Source: Cyclina sinensis
Lineage: Eukaryota > Mollusca > Bivalvia > Venerida > Veneridae
NCBI GenBank assembly: GCA_012932295.1
Contig: JAAONU010000001.1
Coordinates: 33,201,449 to 33,265,448, forward strand
Direction: 5' to 3'
Length of the DNA: 64,000 nucleotides
Shown: positions 14,101 to 25,440 of the stretch, one piece after another
Position numbering within the stretch: position 1 is the stretch's first letter
Layout of the letters: each line of letters opens with the position of its first letter
The notes under the pieces: generated by a model
Databases searched by the model: none
What the model was told of the DNA's origin: nothing
What the model saw: the letters and a program-made list of their open reading frames with translations, nothing else
Position numbers and translations under genes: made by a program

Positions 14101-17100
14101 AAGTAAAGTTTGTGTAATTCATATAATTTTCCCTGCTATTTTGGCATGTTTTGTCATAATTCTGCCTAACAAACGGTAAAACATTCTGTAAAAATGAATA
14201 CTAAAAGAAATATGAATTATGAGCTGGATTTCTAAGAAGAAAAAATGTCTTTTTTTTCCGATCCTGCAAAGAAGTAATTTGGCTTGCATTAAGAAGCAAC
14301 AATCACTAAATGCTAACAGTCGTATTGCATCAACAACAAACACTGAATGCTCACGGATACACAGCATCGACAACAAACACTGAATGCTCACGGATACACA
14401 GCATCGACAACAATCACTGAATGCTCACAAATATACTGAATTAATAACAATCACTGAATGCTCACAGTTATATTGAATTAACAACAATCACTGAATGCTC
14501 ACAGTTATATTTATTTAACAACAATCACTGAATGCTCACAGTTAAACTGAATTAACAACTATCACTGAATGCTCACAGTTATACTGAATTAACAACAATC
14601 ACTGAATGCTCACAGTTATATTGATTTAACAACAATCTCTGGATGCTCACAGTTATATTGAACTAACAACAATCACTGAATACTCAGAGTAATTCTGAAT
14701 TAACAACAATCACTGAATGCTCACAGTTATATTGAATTAACAACCATTAATGGATGCTCAAAGATATACTGAATTAACAACAATCACTGAATGCTTACAG
14801 TAATTCTGAATTAACAACAATCAAAGAATGCTCACAGTTATATTGATTTAACAACAATCTCTGAATGCTCACAGTTATATTGAATTTACAACAATCAATG
14901 AAGTTTACAGATATACTGAATTTACAACAATCACTGAATGCTCACAGTTAGATAGAATTAACAACAATCACTGAATGCTCACAGTTATACTGAATTAAAA
15001 AAAATCACTGAATGCTCACAGTAATTCTGAATTAAAAACAATCACTGAATGCTTACAGTAATATTGAATTAACAACAATCAATGGATGCTCACAGTAATT
15101 CTGAATTAACAAAAATCACTGAATGCTCACAGCTATATTGAATTAACAACAATCACTGAATGCCCACAGTTATATTGAATTAACAACAAACAATGGATGC
15201 TAACAGCTTTACTGAAAAAACAACAATCACTGAATGCTCACAGTTATCCTAAATGAACAACAATCACTGAATGCTCACGGCATATTGTATCGACAACAAT
15301 CACAGAATGCTCACAGTTTAAACTGTATCGACAACAATCACTGAATGCTCAAAGTTATACTAAATTAACAACAATTACTGAATGCTCACAGTTATACTGA
15401 ATTAACAACAATCACTGAATGCTCACAGTTATATTGAATTAACAACAATCAATGGATGCTCACAGATATACTGAATTAAAACAATTACTGAATGATCACA
15501 GTTATACTGAATTAACAAAAATCACTGAATGCTCACAGTTATACTAAATTTACAACAATTACTGAATGCTCACAGTTATACTGAATTAACAAAAATCACT
15601 GAATGTTCACAGTTATACTTAATTAACAACAATTACTGAATGCTTACAGTTATACTGAATTAACAAGAGTCACTGAATGCTCACAGTTATACTAAATTAA
15701 CAAGAATTACTGAATGCTCACAGTTATACTGAATTAACAAAAATCAATGAATGCTGACGGCTTTTACTGTATCGATAACAATCAAAGAATGCTCACGGTT
15801 TAAACTGCATCGACAACAATCACTGAATGCTCACAGTTACATAGCATTAACAACAATCACTGAATTCTTTTGGTCATACTGTATATTTTTGATGTTTATC
15901 GACAAAGGGCCTTGAGTTCTACACGAAATTTGTCCCTCGAATTGTGCAAATGATTCTTACTCCATATTTTTCGTAAAGTTTTAAAGTTAAGAATGAGTTT
16001 AAATAGTGAACCAGGTGTCGATGACAAGATGACAAGAGAAGATGACAATTCGACTCCCTCATACATCGTTAACACTTTGGTACAGTTTGCTATATTGCTA
16101 AAATAATAACTGAAAATATGCCAGGCCAAGTTACTTGGAATACTACTTGAAAGGAGACAAAACCGTGTCACCTTCAAGAGATGACTTCTGTAGCTTAAGT
16201 CTTGACTGGACTCAATATCAGAAATGGAAACATCCCAAACTGCAGAGATCTTGAACTGATCACGCTAGTAACTTAACTGTTAATAACTCATGGACTGACG
16301 CACTTGATTATCTCAATTTGAGAGCCGGCCTTTCATTGTTTCAGACTTGTTCCTATATACTGCATTTTGACAAGGTAACTTTTTGGTGTGTCTTAATTAT
16401 CATCAAGTTGACATTGGTGTTTTGTATCCGACGATTATAGTTTCAGATATAAAGGCAAGCAGTTTAACTTACTTGAACTTTCATGAACTAAAAGTGCTAG
16501 AGAGTTATCATCTGTAGGAAACTGGCAGTTTTATTTTTCAGGCAGAGCCTGGGTGCAAGACATTATAAGGACAATATGCAATTTCACTACAGCACTTTAT
16601 TTGTCACAATGTTACATAAATTTCTAAAACATATTTACATATAAACCTTGTAAAACTGTTTCATGAATATTTAAAAAAATGAAGATAAATGATGTAATAT
16701 AATTTTTCTTTTAATGAAATACCTTCTTACTAATAAAAATGACACCACTGCAAAGAAATGTTTATATCAGAAGAGGACACGAAAATAGGATAATCTTAGG
16801 GTGGGATATTTATTTAACAGTGGTCCGGTAAGCTAACGCAGAGAATTATCATTTTCCAAGCCAACATCACAGTTGTTACAAAGTAACATCTGTATTGGTG
16901 TTATCTGTAGGAGTCTGTATTTGTTGTTTTTTACAGAGAAAACATTAGTGCGATGAAAATCTGCTGATCAACTATTTATGTCATAAGTGTATGTTCGCAG
17001 GTATATGCTGACAAGAACTCTATCAAACTATACTCTGTTGCTATGGCAACAGTATAAATGCCGTCTGATATTTGAATGTGATCCAGCATCAAACTGATGT

Positions 17101-20100
17101 TTGCATCAAACAAGTGCCTGGTTAATACTGGCCTTTCATCTCTTCAACCTTTTTATCCCAGAAAAAAAGTATGTTATTGATTAAACATACAAAAGTGGTT
17201 ATAGCCTTTTCATTATCGCATTAATATTTTTTACAATACAAGTGTATCAATACCCTCAACAGGCCGCTGAACAGATAGCGAAAAGGTGCAAAGGTAAAGT
17301 GTTTTTCTATTAACTTATATTATCCTTGTTAAAAAGAACAACCTCTAAGTATTTTCAGACGCCTCCCTCCTAAACAACTTTCCCAGTTTTTATCATTACT
17401 AATGCAATACAGGCATTCAGTAGTCATTGTTTCATTAGGTAGGAGCCCATAGACTAACCTTGAAAGAGCATGTCTCAGCCATGGCTTTTGGCTTAATAGC
17501 CCACAGACTAACCTTGAAAGAGCATGTTTCAGCCATGGCTTTTGGCATAATAGCCCACAGACTAGCCTTGAAAGAACATGCCTCAGCCATGGCTTTTGGC
17601 TTAATAGCCCACAGACTAACCTTGAAAGAGCATGTCTCAGCCATGGCTTTTGGCTTAATAGCCCACAGACTAACCTTGAAAGAGCATGTTTCAGCCATGG
17701 CTTTTGGCTTAATAGCCCACAGACTAGCCTTGAAAGAACATATGCCTCAGCCATGGCTTTTGGCTTAATAGCCCACAGACTAGCCTTGAAAGAACATGTC
17801 TCAGCCATGGCTTTTGGCTTAATAGCCCACAGACTAACCTTGAAAGAACATGTCTCAGCCATGGCTTTTGGCTTAATAGCTCACAAACTAGCCTTGAAAG
17901 AAAATGCCTCAGCCAAAGCTTTTGGCTTCGACTCTGCTTTAACCACAGAGCCAATAAAGGAAAAGTGTGGCGTATGAAAGGTTCTGAAATGTAATGAAAC
18001 AGAACTACTTTAAATCTAAAAAGGTTTGATCTAGAACTGTTTCCGTGTTATCATTCTTAAGCCTAGCTGAAGTTTTCTTTTATTTCCCCGGCTGTTTTTT
18101 CTTCAGATAAAATTTAAACTTTGACCTCATAAAAAGGGTCTTAGAACCTTAAGGCCTCTTTACAAGTTGAGAACAACGTGGGTTATATCCCTTCGACATT
18201 ATTCAATCATATTAACGCAGTTTTGCCTCGTTTATTTGTTGGTTCTGTTAATGATTCAGTTTTAAGCGTCTGATATAAAAAAATAATCTAAAGAATGTAA
18301 AATGCATGAATTCTGCATGTACTGGTGCTTCTACGTTATACCTAGTAGATTCACTTCCCCCCTCCATCCCGAAAACCACCTCCATGACTTGAGTGGTTAG
18401 AGTCGTTGACTTCTAATTAATGAACCTCTTCCTGATGAAAGGCCATTGGTTCAAACCCGTGTGTCGATAATACAGAATATGTGAGAAACGTTTGACTCTG
18501 AATATAAATCTCTTTCTCATGATTTATGTGACAGGATTACTTTAGAAAATCGAAGAAAAATAAAAACCTGATATTCCCGTTTCAGTGTTATGACAACATT
18601 CTCTACAAAATAAAACTGGATACAAGGGCGACATTTTCCTCAATGTCCTATACTATGGATCTCTTTTGTCATATACGGCGATTTGAAACTCTTGGTGGTA
18701 AGATAAGTTATTAGACACGTGTTTTTTTAGGTATATTACTCCATCGTCTAAAATAAGTAAATGATGAAACTTTATTTTTTGAAAGATATTAAATGAAACA
18801 AAAAGTCAGTCCGTATAAAAGATTTTTTTTACTTTTCATCACCTGTACAACGCGTGCACAGTTCATAGTTTACCTGTATCAAGACACGATTGCTTTCTCC
18901 TGATTCAACTACAGATCCACAGGTATGATTGTGTTCGGAACATATCTGATATGTCTGCAATATATTTGTTAGTGCAGAGTGAGTGAAGGGGCAACATTAT
19001 AATCGCACAATGCAGATTGATATTTGATTTTCTAAATGATGCCGAAAAGAGTGCACACCAAGACTTCTATAGAAGTTAAATGCAGAATTCAATGAAAACA
19101 CTTCTAGCCCAAACAAAGTTACTGCATTACTCACATAAAACACAAAATTCAGTTACTACACGTCACACATATGTAAAACAATAAATCAGACCTTTAAATC
19201 TATCTTACGTGATCTATCCAAGCCAATACTGATAGTATCTGTATGAGTTTGAACACCTGTAAACGTTTACCTCAATTGCATATTGATAACACATTGCTAT
19301 CATTAGAATTATCGACATAGGAACACAAATGGTCGACTTCAGGAGCAGCTTGCATTTTTTTTAAACTGGAGCTATCGCTAATAACTTTATAGTAACACCC
19401 ACACCAGCCTGCGTCGAAAAATCACGTCTATACAGACACAAGCTAGCAATTCTTGAAAAATCTAAGTGAACATTACAATGACGACTGCAGCACTAGCCTT
19501 GATATAAATACAGTGAATCATCCAGATCTGACCAGGGGCTTTTAAAACGATGTGTACGTTGGAGTCCCTATGTATACAAAAGACTTAAAATACCACCGGA
19601 TGTATGGGTGGCATGCACCGCTAAGGTCAGTGTTAATCATTCTTCTATGGTTTAGATCTAGCGTGGGAGTTGAAGATCGAATATAGAATATTGTGACGAA
19701 AGGATGTGAAGACAGACGACGAGAATAAAGTAAACTACCAATAACTGTTGTGCGATAGTTATAGGGTTAGTGCCTGAAGAGAGGTTTAACCTTTACCCTG
19801 CTAACGGCAAACATTTTTACCTTGCCGACGACGGCAGATGGAAGCTGGAGAGTGCATATGGGTGCCGATGAGTGCAGATGGACGCTGAAAGCAGATGGAC
19901 GCCGATGAGTGCAGATGGATGCCGATGAGTGCAGATGGACGCTGAATGCAGATTGACGCCGATGAGTGCAAATGGATGCCGATGAGTGCAAAAGGATGCC
20001 GATGAGTGCAGATGGACGCCGATGAGTGCAGATATGAGTGCAGATGGATGCTGATGAGTGCAGATGGGTGCGCAGGCTTCTTATCATCATTCAGTTTTCA

Positions 20101-22311
20101 ACCGACCCCCGTCAATTATAATGTTTCTTTCAAAGGTTTAAGAAATGACAAGTTCGAAGGCAAGGCGTTTAGATATATCTTAGGGCAATATTATTCAGTT
20201 GTCTGTAAAAGTTGAAAACGGCACTGGCATGCTGGACACGAACTTTATTAGTAAAGAGGTGAACAATTGTTAGACAATGTTAGTTTATTTCTTTCCCCCT
20301 TTAAAATCCAAGTGACTGATTAAAACTCAATGCCTCACTTTCTGTTTCTCATATCTGCTGTAAATTTCAGGTTCCACTTTCAACTTAAAGAGTTATTTTG
20401 TTTGTCATCAAAAATGATGGGGCCACGCAGTACGGTTTGTAACTGACAGTTTTTTTAACATGACAATATAATACGTTGTCTTTTTTATACTTGTGGTTGT
20501 TGTTTTTTTCTTTATTTAAAAGAGCAAATGAAAAATAATGGAATTCATTTTCCTAAAATTAACAAATTCTGCTTTTTCTTTCCTTTAAAGGAATAACTAA
20601 GTATTCATTCCACTGGCCTTTTTCAATTTCAAATCTATGTGATAAGACTCTTAGACTCAGTTTTCAAGAAAATTAGATATAAATTCAAACTTGCAATTAA
20701 AACAAATGACCTTGCTCCTGCAGAGTCGTGTAATTTAGAATGCCAGTTTTAAACAAATTCATGAGTTACTCTGTTTATACAAAATAACAAAAATGTAAGC
20801 ATCTCCCGCCTTTTGATTTATTAAAGCATCATTTAAACCAAGTGACCACAACAGATCTCTTACATATTTTAATCCATTTCGTAGTTTAATTTCTAATTCT
20901 TGAAACATCAAACACTAGAACATTTTTACATATTAAATATATACCAACTCCAGTTTATGCAGAATGCCGATTACGCCTTTAGTCCAAGATGAAGGAATAT
21001 ACAAATCAAGTAAGTTATTTAATAAAAAAAACAACATTCAAATAAAGTCAGTTCATTAATATAAGTTATCTTTAAAGTGATTACTTTTAGTAAAATCTGC
21101 AAGACAAGAGACCAAATCTAGTTTGTATATATTTCAATTTAGTTTTCGACAAAACTGGCTTCTCGCGTGACAGACGACCTTAGTTCAATTATTTTAGTAT
21201 GTGGAGAAAATTGCAAGATGTATAAAGCACGCTAATGCACAAATACACCAGGATCTTTTACATGCTGTATAGAACCGATAAATGGGACCTCATTTTAACG
21301 TCTCATCCGAAAGACAATTGTGCTAGTGAAGGAGCTAGGGTCGAACTCTTGACCCCTGGGTTATAAGTTTAGACCTATAGATCCCTCCTAAGTTTCTATC
21401 ACATAACAAGTCTACATTATATCATCGTACAGAGACTAGCAGGTTACCGTCCTTTCCTTCTGGAAACAATTACACGTACTAACAGCAATCACTTGTTTGA
21501 TAGTATGCCAGCAGAACCTCATCAAATCTTATTAACGTTGTAATTAGTTCTTGTCAAGTAAGAATCGTCTATATCTCATCCATGTTACGTAAAACAGTGA
21601 TTTATACATGTTGTGAAATAATTATAACAGATTAGTATCGACTGTATATCTCCCTTAAAGCTGTGTCTTATATAATCTGAGCACATCAAGGTCTTTAATT
21701 TATCTTCATTAGTGCGAATTAACCTTTTGTTACTTTGTGATTTTATCTGAGAATTCATGCAATAGTACTTTTTATTTAAGAAAATATAACAGGCCGAAAA
21801 AAAATGAGAATAACAAAATCAATCTTCGGAAATTAAGAAGATATTTTTATTTTTCTAAACAGATGTTTTATTATAAATATTGTGCGTGCGTACAAGCCTG
21901 TGGTGGGATATCAGGAATATATATGAATATGTCTCGTTTGCCTGACGAATTCAAACACGTTGGCATCAGTGTTAAAAATTTCATATATCAAACACATAAG
22001 CATCTGTTCAATTCAAACTTTTGGTTAATAGCGGAAAAAAGACATCGCCTTTCAAAACTTTTCTCGATGTCTCTTCGACAAGTCTGATTAGTCGAACTAT
22101 ATATAACCTTGCCCTTGTCAAGGGTGGGCGTAAAGAAGAACACACAGAGTTCGTGCCAATATTTTAAATGCAAAGTAAAGGTGCACAAGTAGTGTCGCAT
22201 AAAATAACTTACCTTGGCCACTTCTAGTGGATAGTTCCCTCCACCTTGTAATCGGAAGCCCCACGGGGCCCCTCCGGCCAGTGTAATAGTTAACCTCTCC
22301 TCTGTCACCAT
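1731..22311 (-). CDS. Synaptopodin-2-like PDZ protein, six coding exons, 905 aa
   Basis: Probable actin- and Z-disc-associated scaffold protein. Exons in transcription order are 22311-22213, 13561-13410, 12510-11384, 10628-10563, 7485-6679 and 2197-1731. Lengths are 99, 152, 1127, 66, 807 and 467 bases, a sum of 2718, exactly 906 codons with stop. Junction phases run 0, 2, 1, 1, 1 and all agree, with GT donors and AG acceptors throughout. Residues 1-84 form a PDZ domain with the carboxylate loop PWGF and an INGNP motif. Residues 84-459 are rich in Pro and Ser. Residues 482-750 carry two RGA(R/K)(M/L)FxKR basic motifs, and residues 751-905 carry tandem GDYNR..WPE repeats. The PDZ most resembles SYNPO2/SYNPO2L (GGAPWGFRLQGG, VAKIR, SINGNP). 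PDLIM/Zasp proteins share the PDZ type but normally have LIM domains, which are absent here. The frame chain makes the gene model strong; the family name is an inference from motifs. Confidence 0.85.
2763..2801. repeat. Perfect 15 bp stem hairpin
   Basis: TTGCGATTATCCGAG at 2763-2777 is exactly reverse-complementary to 2787-2801, with a 9-base loop. It is a small perfect palindrome in an intron. Possible origins are a decayed foldback element or a structured intronic RNA; nothing shows which. Confidence 0.7.
3680..3822. repeat. Imperfect foldback element, about 143 bp
   Basis: AGTGGCACCC at 3680-3689 matches the reverse complement of 3813-3822, and pairing continues imperfectly inward. It is the first of several foldbacks in this intron. 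It is consistent with an old MITE but too diverged for target-site duplications to be called. Confidence 0.4.
3929..4040. repeat. Foldback element with 25 bp inverted ends
   Basis: The 25 bases at 3929-3953 match the reverse complement of 4016-4040 with only two mismatches (cores GTGGTCAT and ATACGGGATTTATT). The internal sequence of about 60 bp has a weaker repeat of TTTGTAAACGA. This looks like a small MITE. No clear flanking duplication was found. Confidence 0.6.
4456..4607. repeat. Long imperfect palindrome, about 70 bp arms
   Basis: The left arm (TTTGTTTG...GGAAGATGGGAATTT...) is mirrored by the right arm (...AAATTCTCATCTTCC...CAAACAAA). The centre at about 4533 reads TGGCTGCGCCA. Several mismatches and a few length differences occur between the arms. 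It would fold into a long hairpin and fits a MITE or fused inverted duplication. Confidence 0.65.
4756..4778. repeat. Perfect 10 bp stem hairpin
   Basis: GTGTTATATC, AAA loop, GATATAACAC. The half-sequence recurs just downstream (GATATAACGG), so it may be the remnant of a repeat end. Confidence 0.6.
4816..4925. repeat. 34 bp tandem repeat, three copies
   Basis: Three consecutive near-identical copies of a 34 bp unit containing TAAATAGGTACATGTAA and AATATACAGG. A fourth copy of the core lies 0.9 kb away at about 3885-3905, next to the 3929-4040 foldback. The unit therefore probably came from the flank of a mobile element and was then amplified. Confidence 0.75.
6679..7485 (-). CDS. Synaptopodin-like gene, exon 5 (basic-motif exon)
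   Basis: An 807-base exon, phase 1 at both ends. The acceptor is TTATCTTACAG before 7485 and the donor is GGG|GTAAGT at 6679/6678. It encodes residues 482-750. An acidic/Tyr segment and PTIDEQMSMCKKIA lead into ARGARMFAKRKRKANKW (about 523-539). A related block, NRGAKLFQKRQQRVEKF, follows about 110 residues later (about 636-652). This duplicated RGA(R/K)xFxKR block is the most distinctive sequence outside the PDZ, and I associate it with invertebrate synaptopodin-2-like proteins. The exon ends with NFNKKAQGWP and a Gly/Gln-rich stretch. If the donor is not used, the frame stops nine codons later (ending STSC), a possible alternative C-terminus. Confidence 0.88.
7486..10562 (-). other. Intron 4 of the synaptopodin-like gene
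   Basis: A 3.1 kb AT-rich intron. Apart from the dispersed repeat at 9144-9305 and a short motif shared with 10346-10380, I see no exon or structured element. Plus-strand open frames at 9370-9573 and 9814-10158 have no motif or splice support. Confidence 0.6.
9144..9305. repeat. Dispersed interspersed repeat, copy 1
   Basis: This stretch is closely similar, in reverse complement, to 55463-55660. Shared landmarks are CTAAATATCTAAAATGGACTT, CCATCTTTCAATTTGG, AGTGCAGACC and GATCAGACTGCA. Two diverged copies in opposite orientation in one window mark a dispersed repeat family. I have a general impression of similar repeats in clam genomes but cannot confirm that here. Confidence 0.7.
10563..10628 (-). 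CDS. Synaptopodin-like gene, exon 4 (66 bp cassette)
   Basis: A 66-base exon (22 codons) with phase 1 on both sides, so it can be skipped without a frame change. The acceptor is ATGTTCTAG and the donor is TGTG|GTAGGT. It encodes an acidic, Ser-rich peptide containing DHSNISGELEDG and SETGSEC. The matching phases with exons 3 and 5 support it; no domain is expected in so short a piece. Alternative splicing is plausible. Confidence 0.75.
10744..10797. repeat. 18 bp tandem repeat, three copies
   Basis: Three direct copies of GGATAAATACATGAT(T/C)T within intron 3, each 18 bp. A minor local repeat. Confidence 0.7.
11384..12510 (-). CDS. Synaptopodin-like gene, exon 3 (proline/serine-rich)
   Basis: The largest exon, 1127 bases, encoding about residues 84-459. 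The acceptor is ATTATTCCAG before 12510 and the donor is CGAA|GTAAGT at 11384/11383. The sequence is rich in Pro, Ser and Arg. It contains a duplicated SPL(I/M)WQP module (SRSPTRSPLIWQP, then SSPLMWQP). It also has a PPVPPKP stretch that fits an SH3 ligand and a polyproline run (APPPPPMPPSP) that fits profilin or WW/EVH1 ligands. A more conserved-looking part around KWEATHTFDIEP and DDPNYPMFELPKK may be a folded or partner-binding segment. These ligand assignments are inferences from motif shape. Confidence 0.88.
12586..13116. mobile_element. Foldback element with long inverted repeats, 531 bp
   Basis: The two halves are near-perfect inverted repeats of about 245 bp each around a centre at about 12825-12865. 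Both ends read CACAGGAGTTTGAAATTC when oriented outward-in. Immediately outside, TTGAAAC occurs at 12579-12585 and again at 13117-13123, a good candidate 7 bp target-site duplication. There is no coding capacity, so it is a non-autonomous foldback/MITE-type element. The arms differ at few sites, which suggests recent insertion or arm conversion. It sits in intron 2 between exons 2 and 3 of the synaptopodin-like gene. Confidence 0.88.
13410..13561 (-). CDS. Synaptopodin-like gene, exon 2 (second half of PDZ)
   Basis: A 152-base exon following TTATTGACAG, with donor GCAAG|GTAAGG. It encodes the rest of the PDZ domain: an IRKNS strand, AGLKEGDIVLSINGNP (the typical GLxxGDxVxxINGxP core) and the alpha-2 region SAMDIVEMA. 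The first position of that helix is a His-x-x-Ala type context (SHQSAMDI), not a textbook class I His, so the ligand class is uncertain. It starts in phase 0 after exon 1 and ends in phase 2, matching exon 3. Confidence 0.9.
14300..15880. repeat. 37 bp satellite array, about 42 copies
   Basis: Head-to-tail units of about 37 bp with consensus core AACAATCACTGAATGCTCAC followed by AGTTATACTGAATTA. Copies vary by point changes (TTACTG, AATGGA and ATTCTG variants), and both ends are more diverged (CATCGACAACAA variants). It is an intronic minisatellite with no open frame or obvious function. Confidence 0.9.
17440..17935. repeat. 54 bp minisatellite, about nine copies, open on both strands
   Basis: Units of 54 bp with CCATGGCTTTTGGCTTAATA and CAGACTAACCTTGAAAGA. 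Because 54 is a multiple of three, frames stay open across the array on both strands, each giving 18-residue repeats such as MAETCSFKVSLW (minus) or KEHVSAMAFGLIAH (plus). These are a by-product of the period and not evidence of a gene. On the minus strand each unit carries a donor-like TTTCAAG|GTTAGT. Confidence 0.85.
18385..18475 (+). repeat. tRNA-derived SINE fragment
   Basis: GACTTGAGTGGTTAGAGTCG resembles a tRNA A box, and GGTTCAAACCC at 18448-18458 matches the B box consensus, spaced as in a tRNA head with an enlarged middle. There is no clean cloverleaf, so this is a degraded tRNA-derived SINE and not a tRNA gene. Confidence 0.55.
19838..20066. repeat. 20 bp minisatellite
   Basis: About eleven imperfect copies of GATGAGTGCAGATGGA(C/T)GCC. 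Some copies lose a few bases. Frames on the minus strand read His/Ser/Thr-rich repeats (HSSASICTHRRPSA), which is a period artefact. Just left of it (about 19790-19805) is TTTACCCTGCTAA, similar to the end of the 9144/55463 dispersed repeat. Confidence 0.8.
21230..21375 (-). repeat. Dispersed repeat, probably SINE-derived
   Basis: Read on the minus strand it has AGTTCGACCCTAG (B-box-like), then CTTTCGGATGAGACGTTAAA and GAGGTCCCAT, then GATCCTGGTG. The layout is that of a tRNA-derived SINE body. I judge it a decayed SINE; only one copy is seen here. Confidence 0.4.
22213..22311 (-). CDS. Synaptopodin-like gene, exon 1 (start, PDZ N-terminus)
   Basis: The start is the ATG at 22311, in the context GGCAACATGG, with A at -3 and G at +4. 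The frame extends a few codons upstream without another ATG. It encodes 33 residues beginning MVTEERLTITLAGG and containing PWGFRLQGGG, the PDZ carboxylate-binding loop. The donor is AAG|GTAAGT at 22213/22212, phase 0. SYNPO2-family proteins likewise begin directly with the PDZ. The promoter presumably lies within a few hundred bases to the right, but no TATA box or defined start site is clear. Confidence 0.9.
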
Positions 22312-25300
22312 GTTGCCGACAGTCACAGAACAATTCCGAAACGGCGATAACTTCCTCTCACAACTCAGTTACTTCCTGTGACAACTATCTCGACTTTCAC
22401 TTGCTGACTCCGTCCTACATGGTGTGCTCTGTCTGTCAATAAATAATAGATCTTAATGTTAAATATTGTTAATATGTCGACCACAATTCCTGACAATGTT
22501 AAATGCCACTAACTCCTAACAGCGCACTTGATTATTTGATAGTTACAGACAATGCCTCGTGGGAGATTTCTAAGCCGCTATGCACACTGGAAAGAAATAT
22601 GTGCATAGATGCTATGCTAAATGCATTAAGGTGTTGGTTTTCTGTGATTTGAACAACACTCTATGTAAACAAACGAGTAAACAAACCTCTCCAGAACAGT
22701 TTCACCTCCCGATGAAACAAGGCGAACAACCGCTTCTAGCTAGCTGTTATAAACATCAGTTTGCTTTTGCTATATTGATGCTAGATAATACGAGAAACGT
22801 ACACAGCTGTTTTGGCAAGCTGATATAAGCTTTCGTAAGATCTCAGAAACAATCGAAGACGTTTCCACTTATATTCAGATTTGAAAGCAGTATTTGGATC
22901 AAATATTAACATTTTAAACACTGAACTTTAAAAAAATGAACTTTAAAAGAATGTTCAATTTTTAATATTTGTACATTCTGAAATGTCAGACAGCATGCTT
23001 CTGTATGCGAACGATTAAACTTTACTTCAATTTTATTTAGGTAACACTTAAATGTATGAGGAAATTTGAATATTTATTATAATATTTATGAAAGGTAATG
23101 AGTCCCAGTAGGTAGTGTGCCATAGTACTACAAACTCTCAACTTGCTCTTAATATTATCAGCTGAAGTAGCCCACAATTAATAGCTTATACTATTTGTTT
23201 GAAATAGACAGAATCAGACAGGTAAAAAGTAACGAAAATCATCTGGAAAAAAGTCAGTAAGAAGTAAAGAAAATGGAACCCCTCTTTTTGGGAGACAAAA
23301 ACAGTTGTGGATAAGATATTACAATCTGGATTGATATAAATATGTCCCTACACACACTGAAGACAGCAGTGCTAAAAACATTTATATTATCGTTTCACTC
23401 ATATAAAGAAACAGGCCGTAACTTCTTATTTTTATATGTATTTTCACGCTATACCTAGATAAAAATTATAGTCTTCATATAAGCTTCCATGATTTGCATT
23501 AAAGTAAAATATAGTGATTCTCTAAATGTTTTCCGTACGTAACAAAAATGCATAATGTTATTACGACAGTAGCCTACATGTTATAATAATGAGCTCTAGT
23601 CATTGCCTTTACATAATATTAAATTGTATTTGGGAATCATCTGATGTAAATATTTACCGCAGAGTTAGTAATCTGGAGAGGATCTCGATGCAAGTTGTAA
23701 ACAGTTTTATCAGATATAACATGAAATTACTTTGATAAATATAATCTATAAATCAAATATACATTCCATCAGAAAGTGAGTTCAAAGGTGAGATATACAG
23801 GCAGAAACTTGACAGCAACTTCCACAGAAACAACATCTAGCCTGCTGGCAAGAAATAATTGTCTAGGTATTGTACCGAAATAGCAAAAATACAGTAACAG
23901 AAAGTTAGAATCATAATCAAGAAAAACATTTATATCTCTTAAAAAGATATTCGAAATGTGTGAGTACTGGAGAAGTGAACTAGGCATCTTGTTAGTTATT
24001 GACTAGTATCTGCTAATTCTTACGTCTGTTTACGAACAAGACTCCAGCACCAAAATGGTACTGTTTTCTGCACATAGTTACTGGACACTGTAATTCCATA
24101 GTCATCCTTAACTTACTAGATGTATTTCAGTTATGCCACTTCTTCTATTCTTTCTTAAATCACCACGATAGCCCATCGAGTCTGTAAAGATGTCATGTTA
24201 TTATAATAGAATATTTCCCAGTGGTATCTAAAGCCGCCTATCATGGGCACGACAATATTATCACAACCTTTTTTTGCGTAGCCAACGAAATAATAGCAAA
24301 AATTTACTAAAGTTTATTTCCTCGTTCTCTGCCACAATTTATATTATAATATTCTGTAGACAGACAGACAGACAGACACGACACGACTAAAAATCCAGAC
24401 GTTTTCAAAGAAATGCTATGGAGGAAGATTTGTAACATTTTTTTCTCAACTTCTTCGGTCGTTTTGGGCTGACCTGAAGGATACGAGTGATTTCTGTGGT
24501 GACCAGAAAGGAAAACTTAAATTCAAAGAATATATTTCAGAATAAGAAATTCGTGAAAAGTAGATACACTGCATTTGGATGTGCTGATAGGAAATATATC
24601 AATGCTTCATTATTACAATTAACAAATGCATCTACCAGTAATCTGAAAAATCACAAATAGATTTTGGGGAAAAAAGTAAGGAAATTACAATCGTACTTGT
24701 ATTCAAAATGGAAAAAAAGACAATCGTATCTGAACGCTCTAAATCAACTCTGTGTGAACCTACGAGAAATAATACAGGTACTGTTCAGCATATCTATTTT
24801 CCGGTATCTGGTGTTTGAACTATTTGTGGCAGTCTCAATTAACTATTAGACGAACAAATTATAGCAACACCTATCAGACATTCGGCAAAAACTCTCCATT
24901 GCTACACAGTATTCTGTGTATTACTCCTGTTTCTCCAGAATACTAACCTAGTGAACACAAGAGGAAATGTAACTTTATAGACAAGTATTAGGTAGGGGTT
25001 TTGTATCCCCCCGCCCCGCTCCGCCCCCACTTTATCAAAATTATTCTGTTGCAATTTTTAAGAACTGACTAAAAACTCAATATTGTCACAATATCAAGCA
25101 ATCATATCCCTTCGTTATCAAAGCGGCTAGATTCAATTTAGTAAAGTCCAATCATTAAAGTAGATTTCGTCACAGTTCGATGCAATATGGCTTGGAGTAA
25201 GGAACAACCCATATACACGTAAATGATAGAAATGGATGAAGGACGAATACAATAGGGTTTTATTATTTCACGTTCAAACAAAAGTTTTGTGTCGGAATTT

Positions 25301-25384
25301 CTATATTGCAAAACATAAACGCATAATAAATTTTTCGACCAGTATACTTTAAACAATGAGTTTTTACATATCGGTTCAGCTCTG

Positions 25385-25440
25385 AGACACCCCTCCCCCA
25401 CCCCGATTCCCTACTCCCCCACTCTACCCACCCACCCATG
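25385..25440 (-). repeat. C-rich tract, possible G-quadruplex on minus strand
   Basis: Several runs of three to five C (CCCCTCCCCCACCCC, CCCCC, CCCACCCACCC) give at least four G-runs on the minus strand. A second, shorter C-rich patch lies at about 25005-25031. Structure is inferred from sequence only. Confidence 0.5.

Larger units (their letters stand above)
13562..22212 (-). other. Intron 1 of the synaptopodin-like gene, repeat-rich
   Basis: An 8.7 kb intron splitting the PDZ domain between its GLGF-type loop and core. It contains three minisatellites, a tRNA-derived SINE fragment and one other dispersed repeat, listed separately. No further exon is apparent. Confidence 0.75.

Noticed and set aside
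14300..15880. CRISPR-like regular repeats
   Set aside because: The 37 bp units are contiguous without unique spacers and the context is an animal intron; this is a satellite.
17329..17977. Repeat proteins of 18-residue units on both strands
   Set aside because: The 54 bp period keeps all frames in register; open frames on both strands show this is arithmetic and not selection.
18385..18475. Possible functional tRNA gene
   Set aside because: A and B boxes are present, but the acceptor and anticodon stems do not pair; a SINE fragment explains it better.
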